Source of the DNA: Candidatus Baltobacteraceae bacterium
Lineage (GTDB): Bacteria; Vulcanimicrobiota; Vulcanimicrobiia; Vulcanimicrobiales; Vulcanimicrobiaceae
Direction: 5' to 3'
Assembly: GCA_036489885.1 (NCBI GenBank)
Contig: DASXEW010000003.1
Location: 1,116,001-1,180,000 of the forward strand
DNA length: 64,000 nt
Shown here: piece after piece, positions 49,699 through 58,789 of the stretch
How the letters are laid out: every line of letters begins with the position of its first letter
Position numbering within the stretch: the stretch's first letter is position 1
Notes under the pieces: model-generated
Seen by the model: only the letters and a program-made list of their open reading frames with translations
Databases searched by the model: none
Told to the model about the DNA's origin: nothing
Translations under genes and position numbers: made by a program

Positions 49699-50478
49699 GT
49701 GGGACTCTTCGCATCACTTCTTGCGGCCATGTTGCTCGGGCTGCGTCACGGCGCCGACCCGGACCATTTGGCTGCGATCGATAACCTGACCCGCAACGCG
49801 GCGCGCTCGCACCCGTCCGCCAGCAGATTCGTCGGCACGCTGTTCGCCAGCGGACACACGATCATGATTCTGGTGATTGCGATGTTGCTCGGCGTCGTTG
49901 GTCAACACGCCATTTTCGGCCCAGGGCTCGAGCGTGCCGGTACCTGGCTCAGCGTTCTCATTCTGTTTTTGATGACCGCACTCAATGTGCACCGCCTGCT
50001 CACGTCTCGCAATCCCTCACCTATCGGATTGCGGGCGCGAATGCTTTCACCGTTTATCGGAAAGCGGGGAGTTCTCGCGGCACTTCCCCTCGGGTTTCTT
50101 TTTGGACTTGGTTTCGAGACATCCAGTCAAATTGCGGCCTATGTCGTCATCGCGTCCGGCGGAATCGTTCCGGCGCTCGCGATCGGAGCGGCGTTTTGCG
50201 CGGGCATGATTCTCACCGACACCTTCGATAGCGTTCTCGTGTCGAGATTCGTGCGTACGGGGCATGGTCTTGCCGCAGCGCGCGCATGGCTCTGGACGGT
50301 AACGCTCATAGCGCTCGGTGTTGCAATCTATGAAACACTGCAGCTCGCAGGCTGGAAGATGCCGCTTTCAGAGCTTGCAGTCAGCGGCGTGCTGGTGGCA
50401 ACGTGCGTCATTGTCTTCGCGTACGTCGCGCTACGTTTGCGAGTTGCTCCGCCGCTGCCGGAGACGGTGTCGCGATGA
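49699..50478 (+). CDS. NiCoT-type nickel/cobalt transporter
   Basis: The 259-aa protein has about seven helices and all main NiCoT signatures: R-H-G-A-D-P-D-H-L-A-A-I-D-N in helix 2, L-G-F-E-T-S-S-Q-I-A and G-M-I-L-T-D-T-F-D. It takes up Ni or Co with high affinity. The usual H-A-D/H-x-D pattern is present, but the G-F-x-T-A-T-E signature is changed to G-F-E-T-S-S-Q, so metal selectivity may differ. No Ni- or Co-dependent enzyme lies nearby. Confidence 0.82.
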   Translation: MGLFASLLAAMLLGLRHGADPDHLAAIDNLTRNAARSHPSASRFVGTLFASGHTIMILVIAMLLGVVGQHAIFGPGLERAGTWLSVLILFLMTALNVHRLLTSRNPSPIGLRARMLSPFIGKRGVLAALPLGFLFGLGFETSSQIAAYVVIASGGIVPALAIGAAFCAGMILTDTFDSVLVSRFVRTGHGLAAARAWLWTVTLIALGVAIYETLQLAGWKMPLSELAVSGVLVATCVIVFAYVALRLRVAPPLPETVSR

Positions 50479-51278
50479 ATTACAAACAGCTCTTCGATTT
50501 GAGCGGGAAAAACGCGGTGGTGTTGGGCGCGGCGTCCGGTATCGGAAAAGCCTCGGCCGAGGCGATTGCCGGTCTCGGCGCGCGCGTGATCTGCGCCGAC
50601 ATCGATAAAGCCGGCGCCCTTGAAACGGCCCGCGCGATCAACGGTGAGGCGATCGCCTGCGACGCCGCGAGCGCCGACGATATCGCACGGCTCGCCGATT
50701 TTGCGGCTAAGAAGTTCCCGCGTTTGCACGCAGCCGTCACGACGCCGGGCATCAACGTGCGCCGTCTCGTCAGTGACTATGGTGAGGACGACTTCGATCG
50801 CGTGATCGCGACCAACCTCAAAGGGACGTTCTTGTTCCTGCGCACGTTCAGCCGGATGCTGATCGAAGGCGGGGGCGGAAGCATCGTCGCGTCCTCGTCG
50901 ATTCGCGCCGTTACGCTCGAGCCCGGCCTCGCAGTCTATGCCGCAACGAAGGCGGCAATCGGCCAACTCGTGACCGGCACGGCATCAGAGGTCGGACGAT
51001 ATGGCGTACGCGTGAATGCGATCGCACCGAGCGTCGTCGAGACGGCGCTCACAGCGCCGATCAAAGAGAAGCCCGAGATCTACGAGACGTATGCGAAACA
51101 CACGATGCTCGGGAGGTGGGCGAAGCCGGAGGAGATCGGAAGTGTCGTAGCATTTCTGGTTTCCGACGCCGCGAGCTACATCACGGGCTCGACTCTTTTT
51201 ATCGACGGCGGCTGGACGGCGATCGACGGTCCGCCGACGGGACTTACACAAACAAGAGCCAACAGGTCGGCACGCTAA
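50475..51278 (+). CDS. Short-chain dehydrogenase/reductase
   Basis: The 267-aa classical SDR has the cofactor motif G-A-A-S-G-I-G, catalytic S-S-S-I with Y-A-A-T-K (Tyr/Lys), and G-S-T-L-F-I-D-G-G-W at the end. The acidic residue in I-C-A-D-I-D suggests NAD preference. The catalytic N-N-A-G position reads T-P-G-I-N, a deviation. ATG at 50475 overlaps the transporter stop (ATGA). The DctP gene follows 16 bp later, hinting at catabolism of a carboxylate or sugar acid. Confidence 0.88.
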   Translation: MNYKQLFDLSGKNAVVLGAASGIGKASAEAIAGLGARVICADIDKAGALETARAINGEAIACDAASADDIARLADFAAKKFPRLHAAVTTPGINVRRLVSDYGEDDFDRVIATNLKGTFLFLRTFSRMLIEGGGGSIVASSSIRAVTLEPGLAVYAATKAAIGQLVTGTASEVGRYGVRVNAIAPSVVETALTAPIKEKPEIYETYAKHTMLGRWAKPEEIGSVVAFLVSDAASYITGSTLFIDGGWTAIDGPPTGLTQTRANRSAR

Positions 51279-51294
51279 TCGCTCGGAGGGGTTA

Positions 51295-52302
51295 ATGGAG
51301 CGCAGAACTTTCATTCGGTCAACCGCGACGGCCGGTGCCGCAGCGACATTCGGGTTCCCATACGTCTCACGCGCAGCCGGCATGATGACGCTGCGCTTCG
51401 CGCACTTTGCTGCGATCGACCATCCGGCGAACATTGCCGCCAAGCAATTCGCGGAACGTGTCGAAACGCGCACGCAAGGTGCGATCAAAGTCGCGATCTT
51501 CCCGAACAACCAACTTGGCGACCCGCCGCAACAAGCGGCACAAATTCGCGAAGGCGCGATCGACATCGGCCTTCCCACGCAAGGTCAGCTCGACAAATAC
51601 GAAAAGGCCTTCGCTGCAGTTGAGCTTCCGTTCGCCTTTCGCAATCGTCCGGAGGCGTTTCGAGTATTGGACGCTGCATTAAGCGACTGGCTCGAGCCGC
51701 TCGCGCTGAATCAAGGATTCGTTACGCTGCGCAATTGGGACTACGGGTTTCGCAACATCACGAATACCGTACGTCCGATCAACACGCCCGACGACGTCAA
51801 GGGCCTCAAGCTACGCACACCACCCGAGATTCAAATCGCATCCTCGATGGAAGCGCTCGGCGCGATCGTAACGCCGATCTCGTTTGCGGAGCTCTATCTT
51901 GCGCTCTCACAACATGTCGTTGACGGTGAAGAAAATCCGATTGCAGTTATTTTCTTCAACAAATACTACGAAGTGCAAAAATACCTCGCGCTAACGCGCC
52001 ACATCTATAACAACATGATCCTGACGTTCAGCGCCATTACCTGGAAGAAGCTGACGCCGGCGCAGCAGAAGATCATGCACGAAGAAGGTCGCAGCGCCGG
52101 TGACCTGATGCGCAACATGATGGGCGATCAGGAAGAACAGCAGATCACCAAGCTTGCAACCCTCGGAATGCAGATCACGCGTCCGGATACGACGCCGTTT
52201 CGTGCCAAGATGGGCCCCGCGATTGCGAAGATCTCGGGCTATGCGGGTGCGGGCAACGTCGAGAAGTTCCAGGCCATCTTGAAGAAGATGGTCAGTGGAT
52301 AA
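51295..52302 (+). CDS. TRAP transporter solute-binding protein (DctP family)
   Basis: The 335-aa protein has a Tat signal (R-R-T-F-I-R-S-T) and the DctP fold. The arginine that holds the substrate carboxylate is in L-K-L-R-T-P-P, followed by S-F-A-E-L-Y-L-A-L-S. D-G-E-E-N-P is also typical. It binds an organic acid in the periplasm for the permease encoded on the opposite strand. The two genes converge and overlap by 11 bp. Confidence 0.9.
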   Translation: MERRTFIRSTATAGAAATFGFPYVSRAAGMMTLRFAHFAAIDHPANIAAKQFAERVETRTQGAIKVAIFPNNQLGDPPQQAAQIREGAIDIGLPTQGQLDKYEKAFAAVELPFAFRNRPEAFRVLDAALSDWLEPLALNQGFVTLRNWDYGFRNITNTVRPINTPDDVKGLKLRTPPEIQIASSMEALGAIVTPISFAELYLALSQHVVDGEENPIAVIFFNKYYEVQKYLALTRHIYNNMILTFSAITWKKLTPAQQKIMHEEGRSAGDLMRNMMGDQEEQQITKLATLGMQITRPDTTPFRAKMGPAIAKISGYAGAGNVEKFQAILKKMVSG

Positions 52303-54136
52303 GGCCGACCGCGCGCGGTAAGAGCAGCGTAAACCACGGAACGAAAGCAACGATAAGAAGTCCCGCGACGAGAACGCCGAGATACGGCAACATCGCTCGC
52401 GAGGCTTCTTCCACATGTGTGCGCTGAATCGCGCAGCAGACGTAAAAGCCCACGCCCGCCGGAGGCATGAACGCCCCGATTCCCATTGCTATCACGAGCA
52501 CGATGCCGTAATGCAGCTCGTTGATGCCGATTTCTCCGGCGATCGGCAAGAGCAACGGAGCGAGCACGTTGAGAGCCGGCAAACCTTCGAGCAGCGACCC
52601 GGTCAAAATCAACAAGATGACGGAGCCAACCATGAAGATCGCGCTGCTGTCGTTGAAACCGTGCAGCAGCGAAACCAAACGTTGCGGAAGTGACGCGACG
52701 GTCAGCATCCACGAAAAAGCGGAGGCCGTCGCCAAGATAAAGAGCACCATGCCCGAGAGCGTCGCGCTATCGATAAGGGTGCGAAGGAGCTCACGCGGCG
52801 GCAGCTCCCTGTAAACCACGACGGCAAGTACGAGACCGTAGATAACGGCGAACGTCGAGACTTCCGTCGGCGTCGCGATGCCGTAGATGATGCCGCCAAA
52901 AAGAATAACCGGCATCAAGAGGGCCGGGATCGCTGCAAGCCCGCTTTGGGCCATCGTTTGAAGCGATGCGCGCGGCGTGGTCGGTAGTTTCGCCGAGCGC
53001 GCTCGAAAGTAGATCAGAATCATCAAGCAGATTCCGATTACCGCGGCCGGGATCAAACCGCCGCTGAAGAGAGCGGCGATCGACAGGCTCGTGATCGAAC
53101 CGAGGATCAACATCGCGATGCTCGGGGGGACCGTTTCGCCCATCGCGGCGGAAGCAGCCAGTACGGCTGCGCCTTCACCGCGACTGTAGTTCTGACGGTC
53201 GAGCATGTCTCGCATGACGGATCCGACTGCGGCAACGTCGGCCGCTTTTGATCCGGACAAGCCGGAGACGAGGTACATGCTGACGACGACGACTTGCAGC
53301 AATCCGCCGCGGAAATGACCGACCAGCGCGTGCACGAAGCGCACGAGACGCAAACTTATCCCACCTCGCTCCATGATCAATCCGGCGAGAATGAAGAACG
53401 GAACCGCGAGTAGGACGTAATTGCTCGTCCCGTTCACCATGTTCTGCGTGAGCGTGACCATCGGCGCCGCGTCTGCGATCCACAAATACGCTGCGGCAGC
53501 GAGCAGCAGCGCGAACCCAACCGGCAGTCCGCTCAAAATTCCAAGCGCGAACAGAATCAAAACCGTGAACACCGACGCATCACCGGCGAAGAGCGGTTGC
53601 CACAAGCTCTGTGTGGCGTATGCAACACCGAGCACGACGGCGACACCGACGCCCGTTTTCAGCGCGAGCATCGGCGCGTTCTCGTAGAGACGTACGAGCG
53701 CGAAGATCACAAGCAAGATCATGCCGAGCGCGAGCGGTAATCCGATCGTTGAAACCGGAATGCCGAGAATCGGTGTGCGCTCGGCCCAACCGGCTTCGAC
53801 GAGCCAATAGGATGTGATCGCTGCAAGCAGTGCGCCGGCAAAGATCAGCACGTCAGCCAGCGTGTAACAGAAGCGCGCGCCGCGCTCCGGCAAGAGATTC
53901 AGGACGGCCCGAACGGGAGCGTGCTGCGAGCGGCGGTATGCAACCACGCCGCCGATGAACGTCATCGTCGAAAGCGCGATTTGCGAGATCTCAGGCGTCC
54001 AAAGGAATCCTGTTTGTCCGAAGCTGCGCCCGAGGACGTTGACGACGACGATGACGATCTCACCAACGAGCGCGACGACGAGAATTGCCTCGGCGACGCG
54101 GTCAAGGGTTTTGATCGTCACCGAGCGGCGCTTCAC
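52292..54136 (-). CDS. TRAP transporter fused permease (DctQ-DctM)
   Basis: The 614-aa protein has an N-terminal DctQ-like four-helix part (about residues 8-165, with W-T-P-E-I-S-Q). It is joined to a DctM-like 12-helix permease with G-L-S-G-S-K-A-A-D, E-T-V-P-P-S-I-A-M-L-I-L-G and P-P-A-G-V-G-F-Y. It drives Na+ or H+ coupled uptake of the DctP substrate. GTG at 54136 makes a GTGA overlap with the upstream membrane ORF, so I prefer it to the TTG at 54172. Confidence 0.9.
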   Translation of the reverse strand: MKRRSVTIKTLDRVAEAILVVALVGEIVIVVVNVLGRSFGQTGFLWTPEISQIALSTMTFIGGVVAYRRSQHAPVRAVLNLLPERGARFCYTLADVLIFAGALLAAITSYWLVEAGWAERTPILGIPVSTIGLPLALGMILLVIFALVRLYENAPMLALKTGVGVAVVLGVAYATQSLWQPLFAGDASVFTVLILFALGILSGLPVGFALLLAAAAYLWIADAAPMVTLTQNMVNGTSNYVLLAVPFFILAGLIMERGGISLRLVRFVHALVGHFRGGLLQVVVVSMYLVSGLSGSKAADVAAVGSVMRDMLDRQNYSRGEGAAVLAASAAMGETVPPSIAMLILGSITSLSIAALFSGGLIPAAVIGICLMILIYFRARSAKLPTTPRASLQTMAQSGLAAIPALLMPVILFGGIIYGIATPTEVSTFAVIYGLVLAVVVYRELPPRELLRTLIDSATLSGMVLFILATASAFSWMLTVASLPQRLVSLLHGFNDSSAIFMVGSVILLILTGSLLEGLPALNVLAPLLLPIAGEIGINELHYGIVLVIAMGIGAFMPPAGVGFYVCCAIQRTHVEEASRAMLPYLGVLVAGLLIVAFVPWFTLLLPRAVGLIH

Positions 54137-54623
54137 CGAGGGGAAAAGCTTCCCCGCTCGCGCGTGCGCCAAATGAGCGCGAACGCCTGCGCGACAAACA
54201 GTCCGACGATCGTAAAGAAGACCGCAAACGAGATCATCCCCGTTTCGAGGCCGCGCATTACATCAACCGCTGCAGCGCCGCCGCTTTCGCGGTGCGCGAA
54301 GATCGCCAGAATCGTCCCATAGACCGGAAATGGACTGAGCAATCCGGTCCAGCGTGGACCGATGATTCCGGACAGCTCGGTCAAGCCGATCACGAGCGCA
54401 GTTGCGACGAACATGCGCGCCGGCAAATCCCAGAGGGACGGACGTTCCTCGCGTGTTCGTGCAGCATGAACACGCGGCATCAGCAGCAAGACGACGGCGA
54501 TATGAAATGTGCGCCGCGAACACGTTGCCATCCGCTAACGACCGGACCAAATCGTCCTCCGACGAGCGTAGCTGCCGCAATCAGGGCGGGAGTAATCGTC
54601 AGCTTGAGCAGCAGAGTGTCCAT
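54133..54623 (-). pseudogene. Disrupted small membrane protein gene
   Basis: Two frames together resemble one uncharacterised membrane protein. ATG at 54623 encodes D-T-L-L-L-K-L-T-I-T-P and G-R-F-G-P-V-V-S-G-W, then goes out of frame near 54530. The continuation, from 54531 to 54133, encodes W-D-L-P-A-R-M-F-V-A-T-A, then P-F-P-V-Y-G-T-I-L-A-I-F-A-H-R and two more helices. A central part I would expect between the two is missing, consistent with an internal deletion plus frameshift. The second part may still be translated and couples (GTGA) to the TRAP gene. Alternatively these are two small independent genes. Confidence 0.45.
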
Positions 54624-54686
54624 CAGATCGCCCGCACAGCACGCAAGCGTGTTTCTTCGCACCCGTATGCTGGGTAAGCCCTGCGC

Positions 54687-54905
54687 ATGAGCTTTGAGCG
54701 AGATATGGATAAGGCCGCAAAAAACGTTCGCGACACGGTCAGTGAAGCGAAGCACCGGACAGCGGCGGAACTCGAGAAGCTGGATCGCGACTCGGATCCG
54801 ACGATGTCGAAGGGAGAACAGATGCGGTCAGCCGTGAATGAAACAAAGCACAACATTCAGGCCGACATCGATAAGGGCAATCGAGAGATTCGTAACAAGA
54901 CATAA
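54687..54905 (+). CDS. Small highly charged helical protein (72 aa)
   Basis: The 72-aa product is nearly all charged and alanine-rich helix (A-A-K-N-V-R-D-T-V-S-E-A-K-H-R, then N-E-T-K-H-N-I-Q-A-D-I), without cysteines or hydrophobic segments. It resembles stress-linked CsbD/LEA-like small proteins in composition, but no family is assigned. A Rho-independent terminator 23 bp after its stop supports a separate transcript. Confidence 0.6.
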   Translation: MSFERDMDKAAKNVRDTVSEAKHRTAAELEKLDRDSDPTMSKGEQMRSAVNETKHNIQADIDKGNREIRNKT

Positions 54906-54927
54906 CGGATAGCACGCGACTCACCCC

Positions 54928-54965
54928 GCCCGGCAAGCATGACCCGCCTGCCGGGCTTTTCTTTT
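54928..54965 (+). terminator. Rho-independent terminator
   Basis: GCCCGGCA and TGCCGGGC form a perfect 8-bp stem with a 13-nt loop, followed by TTTTCTTTT. Confidence 0.85.
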
Positions 54966-55002
54966 GCATCGATTCCGGCACAGCTCGTGTTACAGCGGCG
55001 AA

Positions 55003-55923
55003 ATGAAGACGCGCGATTGGGGATTGCTGCTAGTTCTGTTGGTGCTTTGGGGCGGGACATTTTACTTCTATAAAGTCCTCGACGAAGCGGGGCTTCCTGC
55101 GCTCACGCTCGTTCTCGGGCGTGTAGGAATTGCGGCGCTCGCGCTCCTCCCACTGGTCTGGTGGCGCAGACTTTCATTACCGCGCCGGCCCGCGGATTGG
55201 ACGCCCTACATCTTCATCGCCCTCACGAACAACGTGATCCCGTATCTCGTGTTCGCACTCTGCGAGACACAGATCTCGAGTGGCTTGGCGTCAATCGTGA
55301 ACGCCACGACGCCGATCTTTACCGCGATTGTTGCGCACTTGTCCACGAAAGACGAGCGCTTCTCGATAAATTCGGTGATCGGAATCTCGCTTGGGTTCGT
55401 AGGCATCGTCGTGCTCGTGGGCCGAGATGTCGTGCACGGTCTCAATCTCGCAAGCATCGCGCAGATCGCGTGCTTCATCGCTCCGGTGTGCTATGGCTTT
55501 GCGGCCGTCAACGGACGCAGCTTCCGCGGCACCTCGCCGATCGTCGTCTCGACGTGCCAACTGATCGTGAGCTCGATAATCTTGCTGCCGTTCGAACTCG
55601 TCATCGACAAGCCGTGGTCGCTTCCGATGCCGTCGGCCGCAACGTGGGCGGCGTTGCTCGGGATGGCACTGCTTGCAACGTCCGCGGCATACGTCGTCTA
55701 CTTCGCGTTGATTCTCTATGCAGGTGCCGTGAACGCATCGCTCGTCACGCTGCTCGTTCCACCTGTCGCATTGCTCCTGGGAGGACTGTTCCTGCACGAA
55801 CGTCTCGGTTGGGGCGCCGTCGCGGGCATGGTGCTCATTCTCGTCGGTCTGGTCGCGCTTGACGGGCGCTTAACGAAAATCATACGCCGCTCGCGATTGT
55901 TAGAAATTATTAATGCAAGCTGA
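55003..55923 (+). CDS. EamA/DMT family transporter
   Basis: The 306-aa protein has ten predicted helices in two EamA repeats, with W-G-G-T-F-Y-F-Y-K early, then S-G-L-A-S-I-V-N-A-T-T-P and V-N-A-S-L-V-T-L-L-V-P-P in the second half. Members export amino acids or metabolites. The ATG at 55003 is used because the longer frame begins in the terminator of the upstream gene. Substrate unknown. Confidence 0.88.
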   Translation: MKTRDWGLLLVLLVLWGGTFYFYKVLDEAGLPALTLVLGRVGIAALALLPLVWWRRLSLPRRPADWTPYIFIALTNNVIPYLVFALCETQISSGLASIVNATTPIFTAIVAHLSTKDERFSINSVIGISLGFVGIVVLVGRDVVHGLNLASIAQIACFIAPVCYGFAAVNGRSFRGTSPIVVSTCQLIVSSIILLPFELVIDKPWSLPMPSAATWAALLGMALLATSAAYVVYFALILYAGAVNASLVTLLVPPVALLLGGLFLHERLGWGAVAGMVLILVGLVALDGRLTKIIRRSRLLEIINAS

Positions 55924-55983
55924 AGTCTGATCAGCGTAGAGTGGTTCCACGGGACTCGTCTTCTCGAAAGGAATCGCTGCGTC

Positions 55984-56634
55984 ATGAAATTGGCGTATTT
56001 GGTGATTGCCCTCGCTTTGTTCGTTCCATCGCGGTTGATGGCGGATGAAGCACCTTCGCGTCAGCTTCACTATGCCGGCGATACGCGCATCGGCAGTACG
56101 ACCTCGCCTATGACGATCGACCTCGACATCGGTGCGGTTCGGCCTGATTACACGACGCCGATTGAGATCGACGAACATGTTCGCGGCGTCGACTTGGGCG
56201 TGCACGATCTTGTGCTCGATAAGTCGGGCGTGATTCCCGACGAAGCGCAGACGCTGACATTTGAGGAAGAAACGATCCTCGATATGCTCGCGCTCCAGTT
56301 CGAAAACGCGACCGGGCTCGGCGTGGGCGACGAATGGGATCGGGCCGGCGAGATGATGGGCGGTACGCACGAGACGCACTACCGCGTCCGGCAGGTCGCA
56401 AACCTGGTCGTCGACATGGACGTGACGCGCACGATTGATTTCGCCAACGGCAACACCGGGACGTGGAGCGGCATGATGCGCTACAACGCGGATACCGTTG
56501 TTCCAATGGCGGTACTACTGAATGGCGATTTCGTGAACAACCGCGATCAGTCGCATCACGCGCTGGCGCTTTCGGCCCGTCTCGTAAGCGATTCGTTCGC
56601 GCAACAGCAACAGCAGCAGCAACAGCAGCCGTAA
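55984..56634 (+). CDS. Hypothetical exported protein with C-terminal polyglutamine tail
   Basis: The 216-aa protein has a signal peptide (residues 1-20, A-L-F-V-P-S-R-L-M-A). A beta-rich domain follows with strands around D-L-D-I-G-A-V, T-R-T-I-D-F-A-N and W-S-G-M-M-R-Y-N, and the protein ends in nine glutamines and a proline. It starts after AAAGGAATC. No family recognised; probably periplasmic. The Gln tail is encoded by a mixed CAA/CAG run at 56602-56628. Confidence 0.6.
   Translation: MKLAYLVIALALFVPSRLMADEAPSRQLHYAGDTRIGSTTSPMTIDLDIGAVRPDYTTPIEIDEHVRGVDLGVHDLVLDKSGVIPDEAQTLTFEEETILDMLALQFENATGLGVGDEWDRAGEMMGGTHETHYRVRQVANLVVDMDVTRTIDFANGNTGTWSGMMRYNADTVVPMAVLLNGDFVNNRDQSHHALALSARLVSDSFAQQQQQQQQQP
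56602..56628 (+). repeat. CAA/CAG trinucleotide run (nine glutamine codons)
   Basis: Nine consecutive CAA or CAG codons lie just before the C-terminal Pro and stop. Confidence 0.9.
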
Positions 56635-56650
56635 TAGCGAAGTTCCCCGC

Positions 56651-57202
56651 ATGCCGGGACCTTCGAAGATCATGCTCATCCGCCACGGCGAGAAATCGCT
56701 GGGGCCGCCGCCTTTTGGTGTCAAGGAAGATGGGACGGAATGTCCCCATTCACTGACGCCGCAGGGTTGGCAACGAGCCGGGGCGCTGGTCGGATTTTTC
56801 CAGAGCCCAACTCTGGACGGTATTCTGACGCCGGTCCACATTTATGCCTCGCCTCCCGCGAAGGACGCCGATTCTCCCACTGCAGTCGACATCGACAAGA
56901 GCCATCGGCCCGTTCAGACGGTCACGCCGCTTTCGCGGAAGCTTGGGCTACCGCTCGATGAGCGCTTTACCGTCGGCGAAGAATCCGCACTCGCTACCGA
57001 CATAAAAACGCGAGCGGGCACCGTCCTCGTATCGTGGGAGCACAAGCACATCCCGCTCATTGCCGGCGTTTTCAATGCCAGCGTTCCGAATAAGTGGCCG
57101 GACCGCTTCGATCTCGTTTGGGTACTCGATGCGCAACCGGACGGCATGTACAGTTTTACAGTGTTCCCACAGATGCTGCTCGGAACGGATCAACCCGTTT
57201 AG
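56651..57202 (+). CDS. Histidine phosphatase superfamily protein
   Basis: The 183-aa protein begins with the phosphohistidine motif M-L-I-R-H-G-E-K and has the second active-site segment V-S-W-E-H-K-H-I-P. Unlike phosphoglycerate mutase it lacks the larger insert. It probably hydrolyses a phosphate ester; the substrate is unknown. Its stop overlaps the convergent comM stop by 4 nt. Confidence 0.82.
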   Translation: MPGPSKIMLIRHGEKSLGPPPFGVKEDGTECPHSLTPQGWQRAGALVGFFQSPTLDGILTPVHIYASPPAKDADSPTAVDIDKSHRPVQTVTPLSRKLGLPLDERFTVGEESALATDIKTRAGTVLVSWEHKHIPLIAGVFNASVPNKWPDRFDLVWVLDAQPDGMYSFTVFPQMLLGTDQPV

Positions 57203-58740
57203 GCAACTCTCCGCGTTCCGATTCGCTCCAGCGAGCGATAACCGATCGCCTCAGCCACGTGCTCACGCTGAATTGCACTGCTCCCCGCCAGATCGGCAAT
57301 CGTCCGAGCGACGCGGACAATGCGATCGAACGCGCGTGCCGAGAATTGCCTCTTCGTGCTGGCCTCTTTGAGGAGCACGGAGGCTGTCTCATCGAGCCGG
57401 CAATATTCGCGCAATTGCGCGGATGCAAGCTCCGCGTTGCTTTCGAGTCCGATGCTCGCGTAGCGTCCGCGCTGCAACTCGCGCGCCGCGACGACCCGTG
57501 CTCGAATGGCAGCCGATGATTCCATCGGCAGCCCTTCGCTGATCTCGGCGAAGGACACGCGACCGACCTCGACCTGCAGGTCGATGCGATCGAGGAGCGG
57601 TCCCGAGAGCTTCGCAACGTACTTCGCGACGATCGCATCGTCACAACGGCAATCAGCGTCGCGCGTCCCGCGCATTCCGCACGGACACGGATTCATCGAT
57701 GCGACGAGCATGAAGCGAGCCGGATAGTTGAACGTCCCGGCGGCGCGGGCAATCGTCACATTCCCGTCTTCGATCGGTTGTCGCATCACTTCGAGCGCGC
57801 TGCGGCGAAATTCGGGAAGCTCGTCGAGAAACAACACGCCGTGATGTGCAAGTGAAATCTCGCCCGGTTTTGGAACGGCGCCCCCACCGACGAGCGCGAC
57901 TTCGCTGATCGTGTGATGCGGCGAACGGAAAGGACGCTCGGAAACGAGCCGCGGCTTGGGCCCGAGTAAGCCGGCGATCGAATAGATCTTCGTAACGTCG
58001 AGTGCTTCGTTTGACGACATCGGCGGGAGAATCGACGGCAGCCGCTGCGCCAGCATCGTCTTACCGCAACCAGGCGGGCCGACGAGCAGGAGATTGTGCC
58101 CGCCTGCAGCCGCAATTTCGAGCGCGCGCTTTGCGCCCAGCTGTCCGCGGACGTCCGCATAGTCGCCGCGGTGAGCGCGCTTCGGCGCGACGCTCTCGGA
58201 CGGCTTTCCGCGGACGCGATGCTTTGCGCCGTGTCCTTGAATAACCGCAACGGCCTCACCGAGCGACGCGACCGCGTAAAGCTCGAACCCGTCGACGAGC
58301 GTCGCTTCCTCGAGACTCGGAACCGGAATGATGACGTTTGCGAAGCGCGCGCGTCGTGCACCGAGTAGCATCGGTAGCAGACCCGCGGTGGGATTCAGTG
58401 TTCCGTCGAGTGCGAGCTCACCCAGCGCGACGAAATTCTGCAACGCCAGCCGGTCGATTTGTTCATCGATCGCAAGCAGCGCGAGCCCGATTGCGAGATC
58501 GAACGCTGGACCCTCTTTACGAATGTCGGCCGGGCTGAGATGCACGAGCAATCGTCCCGCCGGAAACATATAGCCTGAATTGAAGATCGCGGCACGCACA
58601 CGATCGCGTGCTTCGCGGAGCGCGCGGTCCGGGAGCCCGGTGATGGCGAAACCAGGCGTCCCGGGCGCGCTATCGGCCTCGACGCGCACGACATAGCCGT
58701 CGATGCCGAGCATCGCCGCGGAATGGGCAAGAGCGATCAC
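57199..58740 (-). CDS. comM: ComM/YifB family Mg-chelatase-like AAA+ ATPase
   Basis: The 513-aa protein has an N-terminal Lon-like domain (residues 1-170, G-F-A-I-T-G-L-P-D) and an AAA+ core. Walker A is G-P-P-G-C-G-K-T, Walker B lies in G-V-L-F-L-D-E-L-P-E-F, and the zinc-like insert is N-P-C-P-C-G...C-R-C. The C-terminal domain follows. ComM is a branch-migration helicase in natural transformation; dprA is also in this window. GTG start at 58740. Confidence 0.9.
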   Translation of the reverse strand: MIALAHSAAMLGIDGYVVRVEADSAPGTPGFAITGLPDRALREARDRVRAAIFNSGYMFPAGRLLVHLSPADIRKEGPAFDLAIGLALLAIDEQIDRLALQNFVALGELALDGTLNPTAGLLPMLLGARRARFANVIIPVPSLEEATLVDGFELYAVASLGEAVAVIQGHGAKHRVRGKPSESVAPKRAHRGDYADVRGQLGAKRALEIAAAGGHNLLLVGPPGCGKTMLAQRLPSILPPMSSNEALDVTKIYSIAGLLGPKPRLVSERPFRSPHHTISEVALVGGGAVPKPGEISLAHHGVLFLDELPEFRRSALEVMRQPIEDGNVTIARAAGTFNYPARFMLVASMNPCPCGMRGTRDADCRCDDAIVAKYVAKLSGPLLDRIDLQVEVGRVSFAEISEGLPMESSAAIRARVVAARELQRGRYASIGLESNAELASAQLREYCRLDETASVLLKEASTKRQFSARAFDRIVRVARTIADLAGSSAIQREHVAEAIGYRSLERIGTRRVA

Positions 58741-58789
58741 GCACGGCTCTATCGCGACAAATGGTGCTCGGGCAAGGTATAAGGGGTAG

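Noticed and set aside
54140-54155. GGGGAAAAGCTTCCCC palindrome before the TRAP permease
   Set aside because: It lies inside coding sequence of the upstream ORF and has no T-run; a terminator or operator role cannot be supported.
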